From: Legionella qingyii
GTDB lineage: Bacteria > Pseudomonadota > Gammaproteobacteria > Legionellales > Legionellaceae
Length of the DNA stretch: 64,000 nt
Direction: 5' to 3'
NCBI RefSeq assembly: GCF_003184185.1
Contig: NZ_QHJG01000008.1
Span: 62,001 to 126,000 of the forward strand
Part shown: positions 18,896-27,533 of the stretch, one piece after another
Position numbering within the stretch: position 1 is the first letter of the stretch
How the letters are laid out: each line of letters opens with the position of its first letter
The notes under the pieces: model-generated
The model's database searches: none
What the model saw: only the letters and a program-made list of their open reading frames with translations
Told to the model about the DNA's origin: nothing
Translations under genes and position numbers: made by a program

Positions 18896-21093
18896 AGCGA
18901 ATTCTGGTAAAAACTCTGCACGTGTTAGTCAAAACACTTTATATTAGCTCGTTATTTCTTATTTTATTAGGCGGAATTGCCTTATTTTTATTAGAAACCC
19001 AATCGGGGTTACATACGATAATTCATTTCAGTCGTTTATATCTTCCTGGTAATATAAAAATTCATCAAATTGAGGGTAGCCTATTAAATCACTTTACTGT
19101 GAGCGGAATCGAATATCAAAATAAATCACTTAAAATTAAAATAAAACAATTGGATGTACAGTTGCATCCTCATTCTCTATGGGAAAGCCAATTAATAACT
19201 GCTCAATGGCAAGGCCTACAATGGAACACGGAACAAGATAAAGTTATCGATAGTGAAAAAGGAACAATTACAGCAACCGGTGTCTTGCCCAATCTACAAA
19301 TTGATATGCATTCTCAAATGACCACTGCTCCTGAGGATCATTGGCTAATGAAGGCAAAAATTCGCGGAACCTTGCCTTGGCAATGGACTTTTGATGCAAA
19401 TCTAAGCCCTCAGAATAGTGCACCCCAGCATGCTCGTTTATATACCAATTTATCAGCTCAAGGTGAGATTAGTGCTAAAAATCAAGGGAATTTATTGTTC
19501 ACAATACGTCTTGGTGTTTATCATGACCCCAGTAATGACACCCTCCCAGTGCTTCAATTCAAAGGTGGTTCTCTAAAGATCCTTCTTTCACCTGAATATC
19601 TTAAAGGTTCTGGTATTTTAGCGATTGATGAACATAAAAATTTAAAACTGAAGTTTCAATTACCTAAATTTGCTCTTGATACTGGCTTAAAAGACGAGCA
19701 ACCAATCAACAGTGAATTATTATTGGAATTAAACTCCTTGGATTTTATCCAAAAAATTAGCCCCGAAATTAGCAAACTAAAAGGACAGTTGATTGCTTCA
19801 TTAAAAGTAAACGGTACTTTGAGTAAAAGAAAAATCGAAAGTCAATTAAGACTGATAAACACCAGTTTTTTCTTACCTCGGCTAGGACTTAATATCGATT
19901 CTTTTGAGGTGAATGTACGTGGAAAGGAACGTTCTTGGGAAGCAACAGGTTCTATAGTATCCTCAGGTCATCATTTATCACTTACTGGGAAGGCAAACCT
20001 AAGCACCCAATTTACAGGTGATATCACCCTGGAAGGCAATGATTTTCCACTGGTTCAAACCAGTGAATTCAAAGTCGGCATTTCACCAAAACTCAATCTA
20101 CATTTAACACCAACAGTACAATCCATTTCAGGCACTATCTTGGTTCCTTATGCTGAAATTAAACCCCGTTCATTCCACAACAGCGTTTCCTTGCCCGATG
20201 ATGTGGTTTATAAACGTAAGGAAAAATCATCCTCTTCGTTTACCTTGATTAATAGCATGGATATTGATCTTAAAATGGGAAAAGAAGTTGTAGTTAATGT
20301 AAAAGGGTTAAAGGGTTATTTGGATGGAGTACTGCATTTAAAACAATCGCAACAAAGTTCAATCAATGCATATGGTGAACTATCAGTGAGACAGGGTACT
20401 TATAAGGCCTACGGACAGGATTTGGCAATACAACAAGGACAATTAATCTTTACTGGTGGGTCCATAAGTAATCCGGGAATTAATCTCCGTGCTGCAAAAA
20501 AAATTACTACTACTTCAACAAACTTTGCTAGTTCGAGTCAACTTTTAGACTTTAATAGTACCGATGTGCAAAATATTAATTATGGGGAAACCATGACTTT
20601 AGGCGTAGAAGCAACCGGTCGCTTAACCCGTCCTAAAATACAATTATTTTCTGATCCTTCAACTCTTTCCCAAGCAGATATTCTTTCCATGCTTGTTCTA
20701 GGTCGTCCCGCGAACCAAGCAGACAAGGCTGGAGGACAATTACTTCTAGCGGCTATATCGTCGATGAATCTTGGTAGCACCACGAACAGTCTCCAACTTT
20801 TAGAACAACTCAAACAAACGGTTGGTATTGATTTTAATGTACAAACGAATACCAACTATAATCAACTCACCAATACCTCAAGCGACACGACTTCCTTTGT
20901 AGTGGGAAAATCTCTTTCAAAGCGTCTTTATTTAAGCTATAACATCGGTCTGTCACAAACAGATGCGAATATGTTGACGCTGAGATACTTACTCAATCGA
21001 TTTTTTAGTATCCAAATTAGCAACAGTGATAGCAGTAGCGCTATTGATTTTTTGTATACCTCCAATAAGAAAATAAAAAAAAGAAAACACTAA
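18892..21093 (+). CDS. tamB: Translocation and assembly module protein TamB (short form)
   Basis: A 733-residue protein with one N-terminal membrane anchor (about residues 15-35, SSLFLILLGGIALFLLE), then long repetitive beta-strand sequence typical of the AsmA/TamB groove, and a C-terminal TamB (DUF490) domain: GVLHLKQS, YGELSVRQGTYKAYGQDLAI, PGINLRAAKKI, STLSQADILSMLVLGRP and VGKSLSKRLYLSYNIGL. Enterobacterial TamB is about 1250 residues, so the central groove is much shorter here. It spans the periplasm and works with TamA, whose gene overlaps its start. Confidence 0.88.
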   Translation: MKRILVKTLHVLVKTLYISSLFLILLGGIALFLLETQSGLHTIIHFSRLYLPGNIKIHQIEGSLLNHFTVSGIEYQNKSLKIKIKQLDVQLHPHSLWESQLITAQWQGLQWNTEQDKVIDSEKGTITATGVLPNLQIDMHSQMTTAPEDHWLMKAKIRGTLPWQWTFDANLSPQNSAPQHARLYTNLSAQGEISAKNQGNLLFTIRLGVYHDPSNDTLPVLQFKGGSLKILLSPEYLKGSGILAIDEHKNLKLKFQLPKFALDTGLKDEQPINSELLLELNSLDFIQKISPEISKLKGQLIASLKVNGTLSKRKIESQLRLINTSFFLPRLGLNIDSFEVNVRGKERSWEATGSIVSSGHHLSLTGKANLSTQFTGDITLEGNDFPLVQTSEFKVGISPKLNLHLTPTVQSISGTILVPYAEIKPRSFHNSVSLPDDVVYKRKEKSSSSFTLINSMDIDLKMGKEVVVNVKGLKGYLDGVLHLKQSQQSSINAYGELSVRQGTYKAYGQDLAIQQGQLIFTGGSISNPGINLRAAKKITTTSTNFASSSQLLDFNSTDVQNINYGETMTLGVEATGRLTRPKIQLFSDPSTLSQADILSMLVLGRPANQADKAGGQLLLAAISSMNLGSTTNSLQLLEQLKQTVGIDFNVQTNTNYNQLTNTSSDTTSFVVGKSLSKRLYLSYNIGLSQTDANMLTLRYLLNRFFSIQISNSDSSSAIDFLYTSNKKIKKRKH

Positions 21094-21148
21094 AATGCAG
21101 GTTTGATCAAGTAAACGTAATCGGGAGGTGAGGAATTCTCGGTCATCT

Positions 21149-21184
21149 CCCTGGGTTAGGGCTTGCGTCTTCACCCAAGTTACA
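21149..21184. repeat. Short CCTGGGT...ACCCAAG hairpin
   Basis: CCCTGGGTTAGGGC...TTCACCCAAGTTACA lies in the tamB-hemB spacer. It parallels the copy at 9208-9237 in both arms and in the GC/TTC middle. Confidence 0.5.
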
Positions 21185-21266
21185 GGAGTTGTGTTAAAAT
21201 ATCTCGAATTTTTTGGGCGCTTCGATCTCTTAGCCACAGAATGAACTACATGATAGGAATTAATTC

Positions 21267-22265
21267 ATGACCGACTACAATATACCATTAAGATTAACGC
21301 GTTTAAGAAGCAATCCGATGTCCCGAGCCTTAATTAAAGAAACACGCTTGCATCCGCAGCAATTTATTGCTCCTTTATTTATCAGTGAATTACTTAATGA
21401 ACCGCAAGAGATAAGTGCGATGCCTGGTCAGTTTCAATTAAGTCTTGATTGTCTCCCGAAAGAAATTGAGTCGCTCTATTCCTTAGGCATTCCAGCAGTA
21501 CTTCTATTTGGCATTCCTAAACAAAAAGATGCTTGTGGTAGTGAATCATTTCATCATGAAGGAATTATTCAAAAAGCGATAAAAAAAATTCGTTCTGTAA
21601 ATAAAGACATCCTCATTATTACCGATCTTTGCTTTTGTGAGTACACAGATCATGGTCATTGTGGTGTGCTTACTGAAGAATGCATTGATACTGAAAAAAC
21701 TCTGGCTTTACTTGCAAAACAAGCGGTAAGTCATGCGCAAGCTGGTGCTGATTGGGTTGCACCCAGTGGAATGACTGATGGAATGGTGAATGCAATTCGT
21801 CAAGCATTAGATGCACAAGGATATCAACATATTCCTATTTTAAGTTACAGTGCCAAATATTGTTCTTGTCTATACGGACCTTTTAGAGAGGCAGCCCAAG
21901 GAGCACCAAAATTTGGTGATCGCAAGGCCTATCAAATGGATCCTGCGAATGGCGCTGAAGCCTTAAGAGAAACAGCCCTGGATCTTGAGGAAGGTGCCGA
22001 TATGATCATGGTAAAACCTGCTGGATTTTATTTGGATGTTATAGCAAAACTAAAACAAAATTTCCCTGAAGTGCCTCTTTGTGCTTATCAGGTAAGTGGT
22101 GAATATTCAATGATTAAAATAGCTGCTCAAAACAAGCTAATCAATGAAGAACAGGCCATTATAGAAAGTTTGATTGCGATAAAACGTGCTGGAGCGGATT
22201 TTATTATTTCTTATTTTGCAAAAGATATTGCACGCTTGTTAAGTCAAAATAAATCATTCATATAA
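21267..22265 (+). CDS. hemB: Delta-aminolevulinic acid dehydratase (porphobilinogen synthase)
   Basis: A 332-residue HemB that condenses two 5-aminolevulinate molecules to porphobilinogen in haem synthesis. The zinc-binding triple-Cys segment DLCFCEYTDHGHCG is complete, which suggests a zinc-dependent enzyme. The two active-site lysines are in SYSAKYCSCLYGPFREAA and MIMVKPAGFYLD. PSGMTDGMV is also conserved. AGGA precedes ATG 21267 by about nine bases. Full length, monocistronic by spacing. Confidence 0.97.
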   Translation: MTDYNIPLRLTRLRSNPMSRALIKETRLHPQQFIAPLFISELLNEPQEISAMPGQFQLSLDCLPKEIESLYSLGIPAVLLFGIPKQKDACGSESFHHEGIIQKAIKKIRSVNKDILIITDLCFCEYTDHGHCGVLTEECIDTEKTLALLAKQAVSHAQAGADWVAPSGMTDGMVNAIRQALDAQGYQHIPILSYSAKYCSCLYGPFREAAQGAPKFGDRKAYQMDPANGAEALRETALDLEEGADMIMVKPAGFYLDVIAKLKQNFPEVPLCAYQVSGEYSMIKIAAQNKLINEEQAIIESLIAIKRAGADFIISYFAKDIARLLSQNKSFI

Positions 22266-22312
22266 GATGCCCAGCCCATCACTTTTTCTTACAATAAAAA
22301 CCCACGCATATG

Positions 22313-22341
22313 GTGTCTATGAACCCTACGGTGATAGACAC
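22313..22341. repeat. Perfect 8-bp inverted repeat upstream of a small secreted protein
   Basis: GTGTCTAT and ATAGACAC enclose a 13-base loop about 140 bases before ATG 22482. There is no U-run after it. It could be an operator or the stem of a weak hemB terminator; nothing else decides. Confidence 0.35.
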
Positions 22342-22481
22342 TTAGTTATTTTCCGATATACTCTTGATGGGTTTTGATGTAGAAAAACCGATTGGTTTAG
22401 AACTGTTTGACTTGTCACTAATCATAGTGAATTCAATAAAAACTAGCCAATCATTTATAATTAAACGGAGAAAGAGAGATA

Positions 22482-22871
22482 ATGAATTTAATATTTAAAA
22501 GTTTTTCAGCAGTAGCTTTAGGCATCAGTGCTTTAACAGCTTTTGCAAGTCCAACTTATTTAATGACGCATAATAACACTCCTGAAGAATCAAATGCTTA
22601 TATAGCAGGCGTCCCTTCTGCATACCCAACTCCCGCCAATTCAACTCAAAAAGTTTACTGGAATCTCGTAAAATTGGCCTGCTACGGACACACAACAGGT
22701 AAACAATGCTCTGCAGTAATTAAAATGGCCACGAATACATCAAATCCTATTGAGGTAGGTGAAGTTCGTATGGATCTTGATACAGGAGATATCACTCCAA
22801 AGTTTTTATCTAAAAACGGATATACCCTTACTATAAATGGTCCTGGTGAAGCGACTATTACTAAAAAGTAA
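22482..22871 (+). CDS. Small secreted hypothetical protein
   Basis: A 129-residue precursor with signal peptide MNLIFKSFSAVALGISALTAFA, cleaved before SPTYLM. The mature part has two cysteines (KLACYGHTTGKQCSAV) that could pair, then a beta-rich tail (VRMDLDTGDITPKFLSKNGYTLTINGPG). GGAGAAAGAGAG precedes the ATG. I do not recognise a named family. It ends 70 bases before a strong bidirectional terminator shared with the FadL-type gene. Confidence 0.75.
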   Translation: MNLIFKSFSAVALGISALTAFASPTYLMTHNNTPEESNAYIAGVPSAYPTPANSTQKVYWNLVKLACYGHTTGKQCSAVIKMATNTSNPIEVGEVRMDLDTGDITPKFLSKNGYTLTINGPGEATITKK

Positions 22872-22941
22872 TCAATCTTATTTGGATTAGTGAGGAGATA
22901 AGCTCACCTCCATATCAACAACCCCCATCGTTTAATAAATA

Positions 22942-22966
22942 AAAAAGCCACTTTAAGTGGCTTTTT
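22942..22966. terminator. Bidirectional intrinsic terminator
   Basis: AAAAAGCCACTTTAAGTGG followed by CTTTTT forms a stem flanked by A- and T-runs. It can end both the plus-strand secreted-protein gene and the minus-strand porin gene converging on it. Confidence 0.85.
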
Positions 22967-22991
22967 ATCTATCAGAATCAATTTTAAGTAA

Positions 22992-24440
22992 TTATTTTGT
23001 AGGAGCTTCTGGGGCTTTATCAATAATCCATGTCAATTGAGCACCAACCAGATCTGCTGCGAAACGACCATCATTAACTTCCACATTGTATGTAGAAGTT
23101 TGTGAAAGAGGCTGTACAGAATTGACATTTGGTTTATTACCAGCAAACAGATGGGTGTATCCTACATCAACACCAACAGTAGGTCGCCATTGATAATGAG
23201 CGCCAACGGCAACAGCCCAACGATCGACATCAGGTAAACGCACATTTCGATCTATATCATTTGTTGGCGTCTGATCATAACCGCCACCCACACGGAGCAT
23301 CAACTTGGGATTTACATGATAGTTTGCACCAAGCGCAACACGCCAGGAATCGTGGTAATTTTGAGGTACATTACTATTAATATTTGCCTGGGTCACATTA
23401 AAAAATGGCGCCCCTCCAATATTTGGTACAGCCACATTGTTCAATTGGATGTTTTTAAACGACCCCCATCCAGTATAAACAACAGATCCCAATAAAGCCA
23501 ATTTCTCATTGATATCTTGGTATCCACTTAAAGTAAGCACATCAGGGAATTCTTGTGGGTTAGTAAATACATCATTATTTGTTCGAGATGTCGAAGGAGG
23601 TAATACCGGGAAAACCAGATTAAAATTGTTATTGGCTAATATTCCGGAAAAACGGCTATGTCCATAGAAAACATGTCTCATTCGGGACAGATAATTAAGA
23701 CCTATACGTGTGTGATTGTCATTAAATATTCCCATCACCCCAACATGAAATCCAACCCCCCAAGATGAAGCTTTGTTATAACTTAATGAATCAACAGTGG
23801 CAGGATCTTCCCCAAGAATTTGAAATAAAGTCGGTGCACCAATCATTTGATTGAATTTAGCACGTGCCCATTGGAAATCTAGGCCCGCTCCAACTGCAAA
23901 ATTTTCAGTTAAGCGAGTACCCAATTCGGGTGAAATATCCATGGTTAAAATTTCAGTATAGGTAGATGAATAACGTACTGGTGAATCAGGAGCCCAATCA
24001 GTAGACAAACCAAATGGTGAGGTAACACTTAGGCCGAAGGTAGTACGTTCACCTAAAGGAAGTGCGTAATGAAATGAAGGGACAAAACCATTGTAACTGC
24101 CATCTACGCCTTCAAACTCTTGTACATATTGAACGGATGAAGGAAACGGTGGAGGCAGACCAGTAGATGTATTAAAGGTACTGGTACCATCTAGTTTAAG
24201 AGTAGGGAATATACCAATGCCACCAAAAACTACTTGCTGCTCACGAAGCAATGCTAAACCAGCAGGATTATACCATCCTGTTGATGCATCAGCCGCTTCT
24301 GCGGCAGAGCCAGCAGCATAGTTACCAACGGCATATCCGGCACCTTCTCCATATAAAGAGAATCCAGCTGCATGAGCTCCACCAGTAGCTAGAACACTAA
24401 TTACAGCCGCGTTAACCAGTGTTCTTAAAGGTTTGTGCAT
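22992..24440 (-). CDS. fadL: FadL-family outer-membrane transporter
   Basis: A 482-residue (from ATG 24440) outer-membrane beta barrel of the FadL/TodX family, which takes up long-chain fatty acids or other hydrophobic compounds. After the signal peptide (cleavage GGAHA/AGF) comes the N-terminal hatch GFSLYGEGAGYAVGNYAAGS with the family NPAGLALL motif. FGLSVTSPFGLSTDW is the next conserved segment, and the chain ends in a barrel strand LTWIID. GTG 24449 is an alternative start; two purine-rich sites, GAGGAG and AAGGAG, leave the choice open. Separate transcript. Confidence 0.88.
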   Translation of the reverse strand: MHKPLRTLVNAAVISVLATGGAHAAGFSLYGEGAGYAVGNYAAGSAAEAADASTGWYNPAGLALLREQQVVFGGIGIFPTLKLDGTSTFNTSTGLPPPFPSSVQYVQEFEGVDGSYNGFVPSFHYALPLGERTTFGLSVTSPFGLSTDWAPDSPVRYSSTYTEILTMDISPELGTRLTENFAVGAGLDFQWARAKFNQMIGAPTLFQILGEDPATVDSLSYNKASSWGVGFHVGVMGIFNDNHTRIGLNYLSRMRHVFYGHSRFSGILANNNFNLVFPVLPPSTSRTNNDVFTNPQEFPDVLTLSGYQDINEKLALLGSVVYTGWGSFKNIQLNNVAVPNIGGAPFFNVTQANINSNVPQNYHDSWRVALGANYHVNPKLMLRVGGGYDQTPTNDIDRNVRLPDVDRWAVAVGAHYQWRPTVGVDVGYTHLFAGNKPNVNSVQPLSQTSTYNVEVNDGRFAADLVGAQLTWIIDKAPEAPTK

Positions 24441-24715
24441 ATTCTTCACTCCTTACTCCTCAAATATCATACTTCCAAAATTGAATAAATACGTTCGCTA
24501 AAAAGTGAGTGTACCCTTTTTTCAAATCATTAAAAATACCTTTTTCTTATTTATATTCAACGAGTAATGAATATTAACTCATAATGAACCAATTAAACCC
24601 ATCATGGCCAATTAATGAATTAAAACCATCAATAAATCTGTAATTCAACCTATAAGAACTTGTGCATCTACTTCTGTCCATGTTAATGTGTATTAATTTT
24701 GTGCGGAAATGAATC

Positions 24716-27277
24716 ATGCAACAAATAGTAACTAAATTTGGCGGTACCAGCGTTTCAACTCGTAATAATTGGAATAATATTGTTTCCATCACCAAAAAGC
24801 ATATGAGTTCCGGGGTACAGCCTGTTATTGTATGCTCCGCACTAACACAAATTTCTAACAAACTTGAAAAAGCCATTGAAGCGGCTTTAATCAATGAACA
24901 TCAGAGTATTCTTACTGATATTCGTAATGGGCATCTTAATCTTGCTGAACAGCTGGAAGTCGATCCTGAATTAGTAGCGAAAGATTTGCTTCAACTAGAG
25001 CAGTGGCTCACCGGCATTGCCTTATTAAGGCAGGCTCCTGCCAAAACACATGCAGAAATTTTAAGTATGGGCGAGCTGATGATGACCCGCTTAGGGCATT
25101 CATTTCTCGAAAAACAAGGAATTCATTGTAAATGGTATGACGCGCGCGAGCTCTTAACCAGTTCGCCTTTCCCTGAAGGCGGATCTGCAAATTACCTCTC
25201 TGCTCGCTGTGAAAGTGAATATGATCCTCAGTTAGTTGAGAAATTTATCTCCAGTGGTGCTCAAGCCATCATTACTCAAGGATTTTTTGCTGCCAACCCT
25301 CAAGGCGAAACGGTTTTACTAGGTCGTGGTGGCTCAGATACATCCGCCGCGCTTCTTGCAGGAAAGCTTCAAGCAGCATCGTGTGAAATTTGGACTGATG
25401 TTCCAGGAATTTATACGGCGAACCCTCATCAACTGCCCCAAGCCCGTTTATTGAAAAAATTAAATTACGATGAAGCTCAAGAAATTGCGTCCATGGGAGC
25501 AAAAGTGTTACATCCCAACTGCATACCCCCGGTTCGGCGCGCCAATATTCCAATGTCGGTTAAATTTACTCAAATGCCAGAACATTCAGGAACGCTTATT
25601 ACCAAGGATATTGATGAAACGGCACCGTTAATAAAATCCATTCAGATTAAAAATAGCATCTTATTGATCTCTATAGATACCTTGCACATGTGGCAACAAG
25701 TTGGATTTTTATCTGATGTATTTACAGCCTTCAAACATCATGGTTTCTCGGTAGATTTGCTCTCATCTTCAGAATTTAACGTTACTTTATCGCTAGATAT
25801 CAATAGCAAAATACATGACCGCCCAGCAATTAATGCGTTACTTGCAGAACTCAATCAATTTGGTCGGGCCAAACTCATTGAGCCATGTAGTGCAGTAAGT
25901 CTTGTAGGCCATCATATCAGGACAGTATTACCACAACTTGGTCCTGCATTGGAGGTGTTTGAAGCAAAACAAGTCTACTTGATGTCACTGGCATCCAATG
26001 ATTTGAACCTAACTTTTGTTGTCGATGAGTCGCAAGCAAATCAATTATGTCAAAAACTTCATCACTTGCTTATAGAAAATAACCCTCAAATTTTCTATTA
26101 CTCAAAAAGCTGGCATGAAGAATTTGGCAAACCTGCTGTTCGCAATATTCCATGGTGGGAAAAAGAGCGCGATCGGTTATTAACCATTGCCTCGCTCAAT
26201 TCGCCTTGTTATGTTTACCACACTCAAACCCAAGCGGACCGAGCCAAGCAACTACTGGCTTTAAAATCAATTGATACATTATTTTATGCAATTAAAGCCA
26301 ACCCTCATCCATCGATTTTAAAAACTATGGAAAAAGAAGGGATTGGTTTTGAATGTGTTTCCATTCAGGAGTTAGACCGAGTATTAGAACTCTTCCCTAA
26401 CATAGACCGAAAACGAATTTTGTTTACGCCTAATTTTGCGCCAAAAACAGAATATGAATATGCTTTAAATGTTGGCTGTTATGTCACCATAGATAGTCTA
26501 TATCCGCTAGAGCATTGGCCTGATTTATTTAAGAATCGAGAAGTTATTATTCGTATTGACCCTGGTACTGGTGCCGGTCATCACAAACATGTCTCAACAG
26601 GGGGAAATGAATCAAAATTTGGCATTACGCAAAATGACATTGACCAAATTATCGCACTAACGAATAAAAATAAAATCCAGGTAATAGGTTTGCATGCACA
26701 CTCAGGAAGTGGCATTCTCACTCCAGAATTATGGCAACAAACTGCTTTAATGCTTGCATCGTTAACAGAACAATTCCCTCTCGTTAAATCCATTAATTTG
26801 GGTGGTGGCCTAGGTATCGTGGAGAAACCCGGCCAACAACCATTGGATTTTGCAAGTATGGATGCGCTGTTAATGGCCGTGAAATCACGATATCCACAGA
26901 TTGAAATCTGGCTTGAACCCGGTCGATTTTTTGTAGCGGAAAGCGGTGTTATTCTCGCTAAAGTTACTCAATGCAAAGAAAAAGGAAAGGTAAAATTCGT
27001 TGGCATAGAAACAGGTATGAACTCATTAATCCGCCCCTCCTTATACGGCGCCTACCATGAAATCGTAAACCTGAGTCGATTACATGAAGAAAAAGCTGGT
27101 TTTTCTCATATCGTGGGCCCTATTTGTGAATCAGGAGATACTTTAGGATATGACCGATTATTACCCGTAACCGAAGAAGGTGATGTGCTATTAATTGCCA
27201 ATACTGGAGCCTACGGTCGTTGCATGAGTTCTCATTACAATTTGCGTCCGCCGGCACAAGAAATTGTTGTCGAATAA
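24716..27277 (+). CDS. lysAC: Bifunctional aspartate kinase / diaminopimelate decarboxylase
   Basis: An 853-residue fusion of the first and last enzymes of lysine synthesis. Residues about 1-290 are aspartate kinase (KFGGTSVS, GRGGSDTSAALLA, WTDVPGIYTANP). About 305-460 are ACT-type regulatory repeats (SILLISIDTLHMW, HHGFSVDLLSSSEFNVTLS). About 475-853 are the PLP-dependent DAP decarboxylase, with Lys near 527 in FYAIKANPHPS, HAHSGSG, GGGLGIVEKPGQ, EPGRFFVAESG and CESGDTLGYDR. The fusion is known from some gammaproteobacteria. I looked for a lysine riboswitch in the leader and found none. A paralogous decarboxylase lies at 33925-35343. Confidence 0.95.
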   Translation: MQQIVTKFGGTSVSTRNNWNNIVSITKKHMSSGVQPVIVCSALTQISNKLEKAIEAALINEHQSILTDIRNGHLNLAEQLEVDPELVAKDLLQLEQWLTGIALLRQAPAKTHAEILSMGELMMTRLGHSFLEKQGIHCKWYDARELLTSSPFPEGGSANYLSARCESEYDPQLVEKFISSGAQAIITQGFFAANPQGETVLLGRGGSDTSAALLAGKLQAASCEIWTDVPGIYTANPHQLPQARLLKKLNYDEAQEIASMGAKVLHPNCIPPVRRANIPMSVKFTQMPEHSGTLITKDIDETAPLIKSIQIKNSILLISIDTLHMWQQVGFLSDVFTAFKHHGFSVDLLSSSEFNVTLSLDINSKIHDRPAINALLAELNQFGRAKLIEPCSAVSLVGHHIRTVLPQLGPALEVFEAKQVYLMSLASNDLNLTFVVDESQANQLCQKLHHLLIENNPQIFYYSKSWHEEFGKPAVRNIPWWEKERDRLLTIASLNSPCYVYHTQTQADRAKQLLALKSIDTLFYAIKANPHPSILKTMEKEGIGFECVSIQELDRVLELFPNIDRKRILFTPNFAPKTEYEYALNVGCYVTIDSLYPLEHWPDLFKNREVIIRIDPGTGAGHHKHVSTGGNESKFGITQNDIDQIIALTNKNKIQVIGLHAHSGSGILTPELWQQTALMLASLTEQFPLVKSINLGGGLGIVEKPGQQPLDFASMDALLMAVKSRYPQIEIWLEPGRFFVAESGVILAKVTQCKEKGKVKFVGIETGMNSLIRPSLYGAYHEIVNLSRLHEEKAGFSHIVGPICESGDTLGYDRLLPVTEEGDVLLIANTGAYGRCMSSHYNLRPPAQEIVVE

Positions 27278-27333
27278 ACTATCTTCTCCCTAATGGTTGC
27301 TTTTTTGTTGCATACATTGTTTGCGTATTTGTC

Positions 27334-27353
27334 ATTCCCGCGAAGGCGGGAAT
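27334..27353. repeat. ATTCCCGC...GCGGGAAT hairpin
   Basis: A perfect 8-bp stem with GAAG loop after lysAC, inside TGTCATTCCCGCGAAGGCGGG, the core of a repeat seen in many proteobacterial genomes. A degenerate relative (ATTCCCCCAAAGGCGGGAAT) is inside the element at 32032-32136. Confidence 0.55.
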
Positions 27354-27533
27354 CCATTCCTAATAAGGCACAATGCACTGTAGAATAGGTTCTCGCCTTT
27401 GCCGGAGCGACGTTTTTTCCTTAAATTAAGGGTAGAGGAGAGAAGGTTCCCATAGAAGGATGAAGATTATGATGTTTTTGTAGTCCAGTTTCATTACTCC
27501 CCGATTAATGACAAATATATAGGAATAAAAATA

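Noticed and set aside
24450..24715. Possible lysine riboswitch upstream of lysAC
   Set aside because: The leader is AT-rich and lacks the conserved multi-helix core I would expect.
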